64,000 nucleotides of DNA. Origin: Diogma glabrata. Its lineage: Eukaryota > Arthropoda > Insecta > Diptera > Cylindrotomidae. Shown in pieces: positions 11,501 through 23,384 of this stretch. Both the position numbers and the translations under genes were made by a program. The notes below the pieces were generated by a model that was not told the origin of the DNA, did not search any database, and saw only the letters and a list, made by a program, of their open reading frames with translations. The stretch's first letter is position 1. Each line of letters begins with the position of its first letter. The stretch covers positions 153,165,064-153,229,063 of the forward strand of contig OY856188.1 of NCBI GenBank assembly GCA_963693315.1, given 5' to 3'.

Positions 11501-11959
11501 CCGGTTTAAACAAATGTTATTGATACTCCAAAGCTTCAGGACCGTCCCGCTCGACCAATTCGATGTAAATAATTCTGCATCAATTCTGCGTGACTGAGAT
11601 TAGAATACGAAAGTTGAATTCTCTTATATTTTTCTAATAATTTAAGACGTTGTGTTTGCTCATGTGCGCTCTTTATCGTTAATCAATAATTAAAAATAGC
11701 GTTCGGCACTGGATTGAGAATTGGTGAACATTGAACATTGCTTACACGAAATCAAACGGAATATGTTTTTCTATTTCTACAATCTACAATTTCATTTCAT
11801 TGAAATTATTTTCTGGCTGTGGAATTGCGCAACCAAATTTTAAATTTTAATTTAATTATTTAATTATTACCAAAAAAAATTATTCCATTACAACACTTGA
11901 TTACTTCAAACATATCAGAACAGAATTTCAAACAAAAATTGTATGGAAATTTAGTTATT

Positions 11960-12595
11960 CAAACCTCAAACAGCCGCGCGATATCTCTTGCCATTCGACA
12001 ATTATATTAAATAAGACTTATTATTAACTTGATATTGTTTTATTACTATTTACAATTGTTTTCCAAGGTGCTGATATATGAACAGAACAAAAAAAATTAA
12101 ACGGTGAGATTTGAGAGAAAATAAGTATACTACAAATATGGCAGAAGATGGCAATTACGAAAATACTACTGTGTTCAAAGATATTAGAGTAGCGTTTAAA
12201 GAGTGGTATGTCGATATAATTATTATTAAGACGATGTAAGTATTCCAACCTTGAACAGCCGCGCGAGATCTGACCAATTCGACACAAGTATAATTTTTTT
12301 TTTTTTTTTTTTTTACTTTTAAAAAAAAATGTTAATCTGACAACAGCCGAGTGTGTAACACACAAAAAAACTATCTTGGCTGATGCTTGTATTTGATTTG
12401 ACCAAACAAGGTAAAAATTGTACTGTGAGAGAAAATAGGTATACTACAACTATGGCAGAAGATGAGCACCAAAGAAAATTTACAGACCCAATTCCGGGCA
12501 GGTCTGACGGTTCCCGATACTCAAAACTGAGTAACAAACAAAAAAAAATATATAGAAGTGCGGCAAGCCTACCGGTTCGGCAAGAAAATACTTAA
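11960..12595 (+). repeat. Diverged ~300-bp duplication with two short MAED open frames
   Basis: The first part has ACAGCCGCGCGA at ~11970 and AGAGAAAATAAGTATACTAC followed by ATGGCAGAAGAT at 12138. The second has ACAGCCGCGCGA at ~12252 and AGAGAAAATAGGTATACTAC followed by ATGGCAGAAGAT at 12452. The two ATGs begin MAEDGNYEN... (34 codons, 12138-12239) and MAEDEHQRK... (48 codons, 12452-12595). The downstream parts have diverged. Whether either is translated is unknown. They lie antisense to the inferred element strand. Confidence 0.5.
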
Positions 12596-14045
12596 AATTA
12601 ACAAAATTGAATCTTGCCTGTACAAGAAAAAAATTATATATAAAAATTTAACCTAACATGCAGGAATATAATTTAAGGAAATCTCTAAGCTACTTAAATT
12701 AATATTTACAAATTAATACTTCTGCCGTGGACTTCTATCTGGATTATGGTATATGTAAGATTTGTCCTTTGATTTGACTTTATGTATATTTTATCCTTTT
12801 GTTATTTTATTAAGTATAATTTATCGTGTTGGTATCTAAAATTGTGATAGAGAAAAAAACCAATAAGTACATGCTTTTATCAGCAGTTTTATTCATTTAC
12901 TAATAAATATTTATTCATTTATTTATTAATAAATATTTATTTATTAATTTAATATATTTATTTATTTATTTATTCAATATATTTATTTATTTACTTATTT
13001 ACTGACGACGGACGGACGGACCAATCACGGGGGGAGTCCACCACTCTGGGGTTGGAAGAGGGGATCGCCGGTCTTTCATTATTTATGTTGATTTTAATTG
13101 GTTTATAGTTTTTTTAAATTTATTTTGTTTTTGGGACCAAAGAAAAGTTTAAAATAACCTACGTTAAAGGGATGGGAAAGGAAAAGGAACAGGAGCAAGA
13201 TAGGATGTATAGGGATGGAAAAAGGTAAGGTGGGAAAGGATTAAGGTGGGGTATGTGCTGATGGTGTCTCACCCAGTGGACGAGTGCTGATGGGATGGTC
13301 AGAAGATAAATCCTCTGAGCCATCATTCAATCAATCAACACTCGCCAACTGCGATCCACGCCACCAACACATACGGAAAGGTGCTGTAGCAAAGAAGAAC
13401 CAGTTGCTCGTCAGCATGAAGGCCGAGCGAAATCTTCTCTCGACAGCTGGCCAAGCTGTCTTAGAGGAACTTCCTCGGTATCATCTGACGACAACCAGCC
13501 CACCTAAGCCACAGGGAGCTAACATTGCCGGGAGGGGTCTCTAACGTTTAGACAATGGTTAGCCGAATGAGCCACCTGATGCCACAGCGAACCCAGAGCA
13601 TAACCAGATGACCAGGCTGGATGTGATAGGTGTATACACCAATTCACAAATATCTAAGCTTGGCACCTGGTTACCTCTGGCATTCCCCGTGCCAACAAGC
13701 AACCCATCCGTTACTAGGGTACGTGGGATTGTAACCCCCATTGAGAACAATTCCGATGAATTATTCTCACCCGTGCGTTATATAGAAAAATCAAAAGGAG
13801 TTACAGCTGGAGGCGTGGGGACGCAAAACCCCATCGAAGTCAATCTGAGAGATCTCAGACTAACTCCGCTCCTGCGCGTGTGAAGCAGGGAATTGCTTCC
13901 ACGCCGCCAGAGTCTTTACTATTGTTTTGGTGGAAAAATAAAATTAATTTGAAGAAAAAAAATTTAAAAAAAAATTTTCTAAGTTTTTTGAATTTATGGA
14001 GGGACTCCTCCAGAGTCCTACATTGCTGTAGGGACCCTTAGAGCA

Positions 14046-14063
14046 GCCCCACGTTGGGCGCCA
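14046..14063 (-). other. LARD primer-binding site
   Basis: On the - strand, three bases after the LTR end (CATTACA), the sequence is TGGCGCCCAACGTGGGGC. It starts with TGG (complement of tRNA CCA), has the right length and sits next to the LTR, as a primer-binding site should. I do not assign the tRNA with certainty. It sets the element orientation. Confidence 0.75.
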
Positions 14064-14066
14064 ATT

Positions 14067-17000
14067 TGTAATGAAGCGCTTTCTCATTGGCGAACCAATG
14101 AGAAGAACATAGCAGGAAGCGTACCTAGCGAGATTGATTTTCAAGCCCCAAACTAGCTTCAGCCCATGGGAACGATAAAGTAACCCTGCCACTTCAGCAC
14201 AAATACAGACATGTACGCTATTCACGAAAATTTGCAGAAATGGAAAGAAATACAAGTGGAAAAACGAAGACTCTGGCGACTCCTGTTGCGAAAGACCCAC
14301 GATCAACACGTCCAACCCCCACGTTCACTCACATACGCCCACACACACACACACACACACATTCACACCCCTTTATCCATATGACCTAAGTAATACAATA
14401 AATTCACTCACCCCATGATTAAACCCCGTCCTCCTATTCTGCTTCCATCAGCCCTCCATCAGCACGTTGTTCAGGTTTGAAATCTCGCAAAAAAAATACT
14501 TTGTATGTCGCGAACGTTATGGAGAAACGATGAATCAATTGGTGATCAGCAGCGTTGCATAAACTTGTATTTAAAATCGTGAGTCAGTTTGTCCTTCAAA
14601 AGCGTTGACTCAATTTATAAACAATGACGTTGAACCAATTTGTAATCAAATGCGTTGACAAAATTTAGTAAAAATAGTTGAATAAATTTGTAGTCAAAAG
14701 CGTTGACTAAATTTATAAACAATAACGTTGAACCAATTTGTAATCAATTGCGGTGATAAAATTAGTAATCCAAATAGTTGAATAAATTTGTAGTCAAAAG
14801 CGTTGACTAAATTTATAACCAATAACGTTGAAACAATTTGCAATCAAATGCGTTGATAGAATTAGTAAAAATAGTTGAATAAATTTGCAGTCAAAAGCGT
14901 TGACTAAATTTATAAACCATAACGTTGAACCAATTTGTAATCAAATGCGTTGATAAAATTAGTAATCCAAATAGTTGAATAAAGTTGTAGTCAAAAGCAT
15001 TGACTAAATTTATAAATAATAACGTTGAACCAATTTGTAATCAAATGCGTTGATAAAATTAGTAAAAATAGTTGAGTAAATTTGTAGTCAAAAGCGTTGA
15101 CTAAATCTATAAGCAATAACGTTGAACCAATTTGTAATCAAGTGCGTTGATAAAATTAGTAATCCAAATAGTTGAATAAATTTGTAGTCAAAAGCGTTGA
15201 CTAAATTTATAAACAATAACGTTGAACCAATTTGTAATCAAATGCGTTGAATGATTTTAAAGTCCACACCGTTGAATAAATTTGCAGTCAAATGCGTTGA
15301 CTAAATTTGTATTCAAATTCATGGACCCCAATTGCAATCAAAATCGGTGAATAATTTTATAATCCAATTCGTTGAATAAACTATTTTTATTTAAGATATA
15401 TTTGAACTATTCTTTAAATTACAGTTTAATCATTTAATAACAAGAACGACAAAAGTTATATAAACACGGTAATAATGATTTACAACTCATCACGCCAGTC
15501 TCGTACATTCTTATATTTTATATTTACAGATAATGATTTTTTTGTTTTTTTTTTTGTATTTATATTTAATAAATTAGAAATATTCACTAGCCTAAAGTTC
15601 AATAATTTAATAACAATGACGACACATTTTAACTAACACGGTAATAATTATTTTAAATTGATCATGCCAGTCCCGTACATTCGTATAATTTATAGTTACA
15701 GATAATGATTTTTTTTTTGATATTTATATTTAATATATTAGAAATATTCGCTAGACTAAAGTTCAATAATTTAAGAACAATGACGACACAATTTAACTAA
15801 CACGGTAATAATTATTTTAAATTGATCATGCCAGTCCCGTGCATTTGTATAATTTATAGTTACAGATAATGATTTTTTTTGATATTTATATTTAATAAAT
15901 TAGAAATATTCACTCGATTAAAGATCAATAATTTAAGAACAATGATGACACAATTTATCGGAACACGGAATAGGTATTTAGAACAGAAAGCTAATTCGTT
16001 AAGCGAATTATGCAGGTCCCTAATAAATTCTCACAGTTTTATAAAATTTTTGGTACCTTTACTAATCCTTTTTCGCGCTTATCCAAAATGTCAGCCAAGC
16101 CCAAAAGTTTGACGTGATATTTTTATCTAAATTGGCACAATTTCGCGAAATGCAGGACCAGACGTCCATCAAAAGTAATATGTATCACAATCACTCACGA
16201 TCGTCATCTTCATGGTGAATTTTATTCCATTGTTGAGAACTGCCGACGTAGTATAAGAAAAACACTCCTCCAACAAAATCTCATGCACGACTGACAGCCG
16301 TCCAAACACCAAAAAACAAATGTAATAGAACTAAGAGCAATACACGTCACAAACATGTATAGATTTTTTTGTTTATTTTTATTTTGTTTCACAATTTTTG
16401 ATTGATTTTTTTTTTATAATTTAAACAAAATGAAACGGCACAAAACATAAATGATTTATCTTTTTTTTTTTGATATTTTTGCACAACACATAAATTTTTA
16501 CTAAATTGAACTAATTTGAACATAACATTTAAAAAAAATTCGAACTAATTAAACTAATTAAAAATTTAAGTTAATTAAAAATTTCACTACTTAGATTTTA
16601 TCTTAATTCTAAGAAAAAATGCATGAATGCAAAATTTTTCCATTATAATTTTGTCATTCATGAGTGAAATATCAGTTGCACAAGAGAGTGAATAATTTTA
16701 CAGTGCTCATTATATAGTCAAATTTTTAGTCTCGCAATAACTCGAATATAGTGTTTAGATGGGAGATAATTAATTTACATCAGATTTTCAAATTATTGGG
16801 AACTTATTATAGTTCACAAAACCGTTTGCTATTTGATAATATTGTACGAAAGTAAGGTTTGGACACAAGATATTTCCGACACATCCATAACACGTATAAT
16901 TGAATTCAAAATGAATCAAATACAGATTCGATCAATGATATGATGTTTAGACATTTATTAACTACATTCTGCAACATCAGTACAGTGAAGTTCAGTTCAA

Positions 17001-17593
17001 TAACGGAAGGATTGTTTAAAGCAAAACACTCATACAAAGACAAATCAAATGTTTAGCAAAGCAAGAATAGTGATTCGTTGTATGTTGACGATTGGAAACA
17101 GAATACACGTAGCTGTTATGAGGTTTTGAGAATTTCGTTGTTTCATTACGGTTTGTGTTTTGAAAATAAAGAAGAGTTTAAACTCAAGTAGTAAGGCGAG
17201 AACAATCGAATGGAAGTATAACGCGCGTCAATTTTAGTGCGTTGCAAGATTAAATTCTGATTAAATTTTAGTGGTTATACGGATGATGATTAAAGAAAAT
17301 TATTAATTAATTCAAATTAACCAATATTATGTTATATTAATGAATAAATAAATCAGGGTAATTAGTGCAATTTTCTTTCTCCTATACGTTTGTCCGGCTA
17401 TTGCAGATTTAGTTAGATTTTAAGAAATGTATAAGGAAACTATGGGTTAAGGAAACTACTCGAAATATGACTATTGATGATGAAGGGATGAGAATCTATT
17501 ACAAGTGGTACAGATTAATATAAGGAACAACAACTAAGGAAACTGCGACTGTAATACACTACGTTCTGACATTAATCCAGACTATCCATTACA
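14067..17593 (-). repeat. LARD 5' LTR (right copy)
   Basis: 3527 bp, the partner of 6669-10191. It contains the same terminal hairpin (14081-14104), the GTTGA array (about 14523-15373) and the three ~168-bp repeats (about 15390-15940). The CA run near 14340-14360 is a few bases longer than in the left copy. Confidence 0.9.
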
Positions 17594-17597
17594 AAAT

Positions 17598-17735
17598 AAA
17601 CCTGAACAAAATCAACGAAGTAGATCTAGCAGAGTAAGATGCTGGAACTGTGGGAAGTTGGGGCACATCCGAAGAGAATGTAAATGGGAGCCACACCCGG
17701 AAGACAGAGGCCGCGTTCCGGATTCGGGAAACTAG
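17598..17735 (+). pseudogene. Ty3/gypsy gag C-terminus with zinc knuckle
   Basis: This continues the gag frame interrupted at 6664. It encodes CWNCGKLGHIRREC, a CX2CX4HX4C retroviral zinc knuckle for RNA binding, and ends at TAG 17733-17735. The pol frame opens at 17684 in the -1 frame relative to gag, so gag and pol overlap by about 50 bp. This would fit -1 ribosomal frameshifting, though no slippery site was confirmed. Confidence 0.85.
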
Positions 17736-19693
17736 ATTGTGCCAGTTTTGGAGGGCGAAAGCTGGCTCAATTACAATGCCCTACATTGGTGGTATCACAA
17801 GTAAAAAGAGAAAATAGTAGTCTAGTCTTAGAGGCAACCGTTGGAAGCAAATCGTGCATGTTGACTTTGGACACAGGTGCTTCGAGATCGATAGTGCGTC
17901 CAGATGTGGTTTGTGATAGTCAGATCGATACAGCAAGACGATTCACCCTAAAAACAGCTACGGGTGAAACAGTTCTAGTTTATGGAGAAAGCGACCAAGA
18001 GGTTTACCTTGGAGGAAATTCATTTAGGCACCGATTTATTGTAGCAGATATAGAAGATGACTGCATAATTGGGCTTGACTTCATGAAAGAATACAATTTT
18101 ATATTAGATCTGGGAAGCCACGTACTGAGATATGGAAACACAGAAATAGTGCTAAACGCCACCAACGACAATGCTGAGGTCCGTGTTATTAGTGATGGAC
18201 CAACTGAGATCCCGGCAAAATCTGAGAAGATCATATGGACTAAGCTACTAAATAAAAGTAACCAAAATTCACCTGTGATGATTGAGCCAACTAACAACGA
18301 CTTTGGGGGAAACATTATGATTGGCCGAACGCTAGTTGCAGCAAAAGAGGGAGTAGTTCCAGTGCAACTGGTTAACTTCTCAAATAAACGAGTGGTCATC
18401 AATCATGGAGAAGAAATCGCCAAATGCAGCACCATAAAAGAGATAATCAGCTGTGAAGAAGAGCAAAAGGTCTTCATGCAGAGAAACAATCCCGCATTAG
18501 TAGCAATACTTCAAGATCTTAGTAAAAGAATGAATCCAGCCGAATTCAAAGAAATCAAGAGGGTATTAACGAAGATGAGCAGCGTTTTCTCTACTGGAGA
18601 TGAAGATGTTGGAAGAACAAACATCGTGCGACATAGGATCAACACTGGAAACGCTCATCCTATCAGACAGCCTCCTAGAAGACCACCACTGGCTAAACAC
18701 GAGGAAGTGCAAGGAATGCTGGACAAAATGAAAAGTGATGGAGTCATCAGGCCATCTAAGAGTCCATGGAGCTCACCAGTGGTGCTAGTTAGAAAAAAAG
18801 ATGGGTCAGCTCGTTTTTGTGTAGACTATCGAAGGCTCAATGAGGTAACCATTAAGGACAGCTATCCACTGCCACGAATTGATGACACACTGGATACACT
18901 ATCAGGGGCCAAATGGTACAGCACATTAGATCTGAAGAGTGGCTACTGGCAAGTTGAAATGCATCCAGAAGATCGACGAAAGACAGCATTTTCTACTGGC
19001 AATGGGTTGTGGGAGTTCAATGTGATGCCGTTTGGTCTATGCAATGCCCCAGCAACATTTGAACGTCTAATGGAATGCGTGTTGCATGGTTTAACCTGGA
19101 AGGCCTGCCTAGTTTATCTTGATGACATCATTATAATGGGTCGCAACTTCGAAGAGCATCTAATGAACCTCGAAGAAATACTCAGAAGAATAAGTAATGC
19201 CAACATGAAGTTGAATCCGGTAAAGTGCAATCTCTTCCACAAAGAAGTGAAGTACCTTGGACACATCATTACAGAACATGGAGTCAGAACCGATCCCGAG
19301 AAGATTGATGCTGTAAAAAATTGGCCAGTACCGAAGAATGTTCATGAGCTACGCAGTTTCCTTGGCTTATGCACCTATTATCGAAGATTCGTGGAGAATT
19401 TTGCAAATATCGCCAAGAGGCTACATAAATTGACAGAAGCAAATACCAAGTTTCTGTGGACAACCGAATGTAATGAGGCCTTCTGCAGTTTAAAAGAAAA
19501 ACTATGCAACACCCCTATACTAGCCTATCCAGAATCCGGAAAGATGTTCATTCTGGACACAGACGCAAGCAATGTAGGAACTGGAGCTGTTTTGTCACAG
19601 AAAATTGGAGACGATGAGAAAGTGGTGGCATACTTCAGTAAAGTTCTGTCAAAGCCGGAGCGGAATTACTCGTCACGAGGAAGGAGCTGTTAG
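17684..19693 (+). pseudogene. Ty3/gypsy pol: protease, reverse transcriptase, start of RNase H
   Basis: One open frame of 669 codons. Residues ~60-70 carry the aspartic protease motif LTLDTGASRSIV. Residues ~340-520 carry RT: CVDYRRLNEVTIKDSYPLPR, LDLKSGYWQ, MPFGLCNAPATF and the catalytic YLDDIII. RNase H begins at FILDTDASNVGTGAVL. The frame ends early because about one base is missing near 19672; the next RNase H block continues in another frame from ~19674. All catalytic residues of protease and RT are present, so decay is recent or light here. The first ATG at 17684 lies inside the gag overlap and is probably not the true start. Confidence 0.92.
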
Positions 19694-20331
19694 CTATCAT
19701 CAAGGCTGTGAAACATTTCCACAAGTATTTGTGTGGACAACCATTACTGATTCGCACGGACCATGCTGCTCTAAAATGGTTATTACAATTCAAATTTCCT
19801 GAAGGACAAGCAGCAAGATGGATAGAGATCCTGCAGAACTACGACTTCAAAGTTGAACACCGCAAGAGAAGGATCCATGGTAACGCTGATGCCTTGTCTA
19901 GAAGACCCTGTATAGAGGAGTGCAAGTCATGTAGCAGAACTGAGGGAAATGAGGCAATGAAAGTGAACCAAATCAAGGTCCAAACTCCTGAAGATTGGTG
20001 TACCGAGGCAATTAAAAGAGAGCAGCTAGAAGATCCAGCTATGGCTCCAATATTGAAATGGAAAACTGAGGGAAGGCGACCGGAGTGGAAAGAGGTCGCA
20101 CCTTTAAGTACGGAGGTGAAATGCTACTGGGCGCAATGGGACTCACTATTTATGGACAACAGGATACTTAAAAGAAAATGGGAGTCCGCTGATGGAAAGA
20201 AAGTGTTAGAACAACTGGTGTTGCCATCAAGTCGAGTGGAAGAGGTACTAGGAAAGCTGCATGGAAGTATTTCGGGAGGACACCTGGGAGTCAATAAAAC
20301 CCTGGTAAGGGTAAGGGTTTACCTAAGGTAA
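19674..20331 (+). pseudogene. Ty3/gypsy pol: RNase H end and integrase zinc domain start
   Basis: Continues pol after the frameshift near 19672: the RNase H segment TDHAALKWLL, then HRKRRIHGNADALSRRPC linking to integrase, and GKLHGSISGGHLGVNKT (the two His of the HHCC domain). A short duplicated GTAAGGG segment at about 20303-20331 shifts the frame again. The 207-codon open frame at 19708-20331 is this segment. Confidence 0.88.
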
Positions 20332-20643
20332 GGGAGAGGTTTTATTGGGTAAGGTATCGAACCGACGTAGAGCAATGGTGTCGGCGATGTGATACTTGTG
20401 CGGCGAGCAAAGGACCAAAAACTAGAACTCGAGGAGAGATGCAACAGTACAATGTGGGTGCCCCAATGGAGAGAATTGTTATAGACATCGCGGGGGCCAT
20501 TTCCGGAAACGACAAAAGGTAACAAATACATCATGGTGGTCATTGATTACTTTACAAAATGGCCGGAAGCTTATGCAATACCGAACCAGGAAGCAGTTAC
20601 GGTCGCGGAAACATTAGTCAATGAATGGGTTTGCAGATATGGA
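20332..20643 (+). pseudogene. Ty3/gypsy integrase, truncated by the gap
   Basis: After the second frameshift the sequence encodes CRRCDTCAASKGP (the Cys pair of HHCC) and ERIVIDIAG with the first catalytic Asp. An extra base near 20500 shifts the frame once more; VVIDYFTKWPEAYAIPNQEA then follows to the gap at 20644. The other catalytic residues, any env and the 3' LTR cannot be seen. At least three frameshifts plus the gag stop make this copy non-functional. Confidence 0.85.
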
Positions 20644-20843
20644 NNNNNNNNNNNNNNNNNNNNNNNNNNNNNNNNNNNNNNNNNNNNNNNNNNNNNNNNN
20701 NNNNNNNNNNNNNNNNNNNNNNNNNNNNNNNNNNNNNNNNNNNNNNNNNNNNNNNNNNNNNNNNNNNNNNNNNNNNNNNNNNNNNNNNNNNNNNNNNNNN
20801 NNNNNNNNNNNNNNNNNNNNNNNNNNNNNNNNNNNNNNNNNNN
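20644..20843. other. Assembly gap, 200 N
   Basis: A run of exactly 200 N. The sequence before it is integrase and the sequence after it is GATC-rich repeat, so the missing 3' half of the gypsy element probably falls here and the gap size is likely arbitrary. Confidence 0.95.
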
Positions 20844-20925
20844 ATCCGGATCAGGATTGCCTGAAGACTGATCAGGGATGAATCAGGCCTCCTGATCCGG
20901 ACATGATGAAAAATCGTCACGCCGT

Positions 20926-21120
20926 ACAGGATCCGTACAGGATCCGTTTAAATGATCCATGCCGGATACATTTCAAAGATCCATTCCGGATCCATTTCAA
21001 AGATCCATTCCGGATCCATTTCAAAGATCTATTCCGGATCTATCTTAAAGATCCATGCCGGATCCATTCAACAGTTTCATGTCCGGTCTGGTCAAGAGAT
21101 CCATACCAGATCCGTTCAAA
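20926..21120. repeat. 24-bp tandem array rich in GATCC
   Basis: About seven units of CATTCCGGATCCATTTCAAA plus GATC, with variants in the outer units. Twenty-four bp is a multiple of three, so open frames run through it in several phases (repeating DPFRIHFK); these are not genes. The sequence from 20844 to 20925 is also GATC/CCGGAT-rich (for example CCTGATCCGGACATGATG). Confidence 0.85.
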
Positions 21121-21242
21121 GGCTTAGAATTAATTTTGTTCTTTAATATTAATTTGACATTAAATAAATGAAAAAAATATTACCATTTTTCCTTAATTTT
21201 GTACATAATTTCAAGTACACTTCAAATGCTTATAAATTTAAA

Positions 21243-22706
21243 CACTCAGAAAAAAAAGATAGCTTATTTAACGTAAAGTATATGTAAATTTAACTTAAAA
21301 TGACGTATGAATTGAGCCAGCGGAGGCATAAGTAAACTAAACAAAATTGACTAAGTAAAATCTACTTAAAAGCATGTAAAACATTTTGCGCTGTTATGCT
21401 ACTATTATGCTACCATCTTGTCTCACCAAAAAAATGAAAAAAATTTAGTTTTTTTGCAATTATTAATCGTTTTTTTATCAATTCAGGGTGAGAGAATTTT
21501 ATACACGGCAATGATTAACAGCGGTAAAGAAGGGCCCTGTAAAGATAAAATACTATTTATTATTAATATTTATTTTGGACTTAACCCGGATTCGATCCCC
21601 AGACCTCTGTGTTCAAGGCAGCAGCATAAACCATTCGTCTATCTAAATAATTATTTACATCAATTTATTTATGAATATTATGTTGATGCTTAAGATTAGG
21701 ACGTTCGAGGATTCGATTCACAGACTGACCACTATTTATTTTTATTACATTTTTATTATTTTTTTAAAATAACATAAAAATGATTCCTTTTTATTCATAA
21801 AAATTCAATTTCACAGCATTTTAATTTATCGATACTGTAGTTATTTTAAAATTATATAGACCTAAACATTTCAAATTTATTCCGACAATAATAATAATGT
21901 AACTAAGGTAGCACAGAAATAACAATTATATATATGTCAAATTCTTTTTGCCAAAACGTTGTTCTGACATTTTTTGCTCTCAGATCAATTTATTATTTGA
22001 CATTACGTGTTTTATTTGGTCAAAAAAAGTGAGTTTTCACCCTAAAAAGATTTTTTTGAATCTAGATTTTTAGCTATAGAGCAAAACATAAAATACAATA
22101 AAAAAAAAGAAATACATATATCTCTCAAAATTAGTAAACAAACAAAACGCCACGCCAAAACGTAAGAACATGTGCTGCATAAATTGACAGCTATGCATAT
22201 GTAAATTTTACTATTATTTTAAGTAAAATTTACGTTTTATATGACTTTAATACTCGAAGTCATACGTAATTTTCAAACTATGAAAACGTAAATTTAAAGA
22301 TGCCTTAGTAAAAAGTACGTATCATATAAGCAATTTCCAGCATACTTAAGTTAATCTCTTTGGGTAAATAGTGGATTATATATACGCGTGTGTATAAGTA
22401 TGTTTAGCACTATTTGCCATGTAAATTTAGCATTTTTCGACGGTTATGTTTTACAAAATTGTTAAGTAAATGTAACGACCATTAGGTAACTTTGTTTTCA
22501 TCTTTCAAAATTTACTGTTTCAGTAGTAAATTTATTTTCAAAAATTTTACAATTCCAATTTTGCTTTTTAACGTGGCACAGGATAATATTACTTAAATTA
22601 TAAATACTTTGCACTAGTAAATTTTAGAAAAACGTACGTTATGTTTACAATTTTGGAGTTACTATAGCGCATAAGTAACAAACGCATCGTTTTTTTTTTC
22701 TGAGTG
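21243..22706. mobile_element. Candidate terminal-inverted-repeat element (~1.46 kb)
   Basis: Begins CACTCAGAAAAAAAAGA and ends TTTTTTTTTTCTGAGTG, so the ends are inverted copies over ~15 bp. Both ends also carry inward runs of GTAAATTTA/ACGTA-like words. No transposase is visible; the open frame at 21418-21693 has no motif. The target duplication is not clear, so the class is open. A tRNA-like fragment lies inside at 21581-21645. Confidence 0.45.
21581..21645 (-). repeat. tRNA-like fragment, possible SINE remnant
   Basis: On the - strand the sequence contains TGCCTTGAACACAGAGG, resembling an anticodon arm, followed by GGTCTGGGGATCGAATCC, whose GGATCGAATCC resembles a B box. The acceptor stem and A box are not convincing, so this is not a functional tRNA. 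A second GGATTCGATTC lies at about 21712. Confidence 0.35.
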
Positions 22707-23384
22707 CAGTAAATTTGTTAATTATTTCTTATTTTTAGTTTATTTAGTCCAAGTTTTGGCATTATTGATGATTTTTCCAATGGTATCATAAAACTCTTCG
22801 TCACATAGGCTCTTATGAAGGTATGGATCCAAGTTTGGATTCGAAAACTAACTTCACCCATACCTGCTTTAGATCACTTGTCATATTTCAAATAGAATAA
22901 TTTTTGAGCAACATAATAAGTATTTCACCAATTACTGCTAACAAAAAACATCTGGAAATTCGAGAGCAAAGAGGAGATGCAAGATAAAAATTTAAATTAT
23001 ATGCTTTAAGGTTAATAAGCAAGATCCCTCACAACTGTAAGTTTGACAATGCTGTTTTCGATTCTACAATAAATTTGTACTTATAAGTACAAAATATTAA
23101 ACAATTAAATAGATTCAGTCTACAGTTAATTATTACAGCTAAGTATATTATAATTAACTTTTTAAAAAGTTATTGAAAATTCGTGAAGAATGAGAAAATT
23201 TTTTGCACAAAAAAATTTTAAGTTAAGTATAAATGTACTATTATGACGTTGATAATATAATCAAAATAATAATTCAGTTATACCATTAATAACGAATTTA
23301 TTGTTTAATGAGCAATATTATATACAGAATGGATCAGGTAAAAAACTAAATTTTGTATTATTATCCAGTTCAGGACATCGGATA
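22707..23384. other. Non-coding stretch, no identified feature
   Basis: AT-rich single-copy-looking sequence between the terminal-repeat element and the 50-bp array. I see no gene or repeat in it. Confidence 0.5.

Larger units (their letters stand above)
10192..14066 (-). other. LARD internal region, apparently non-coding
   Basis: Neither strand shows TE protein motifs. Recognisable content: a weakly purine-rich stretch next to the left LTR (no clean polypurine tract), a duplicated ~300-bp segment (about 11960-12240 and 12240-12595), an AT microsatellite of (TTTA)n type at 12895-13005, and a GACG-rich stretch at 13003-13022. The longest open frames (10845-11189 and 13284-13544 on +) have no domain I recognise and lie antisense to the element. 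Probably conserved non-coding RNA such as leader and packaging sequence, by analogy with other LARDs. Confidence 0.6.
6665..17597 (-). mobile_element. Complete LARD-like LTR retrotransposon with 3.5 kb LTRs, no coding capacity
   Basis: Two near-identical direct repeats (6669-10191 and 14067-17593) begin TGTAATG and end CATTACA, the perfect inverted ends expected of LTRs. They are flanked by the same 4 bp, AAAT (6665-6668 and 17594-17597), a retroviral-type target duplication. Removing the element and one AAAT rejoins the gag frame of the host gypsy copy. A primer-binding-site-like sequence next to the right LTR (14046-14063) reads on the - strand, so the right LTR is the 5' LTR. The 3.9 kb between the LTRs shows no gag, protease, RT or integrase. 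LTR length, non-coding interior and intact ends match large retrotransposon derivatives (LARDs) known from plants. It must be mobilised by an autonomous partner not identified here. Confidence 0.85.

Noticed and set aside
20903..21146. Two overlapping open frames with regular DPFRIHFK-type repeats
   Set aside because: They arise from a 24-bp tandem array whose period is divisible by three.
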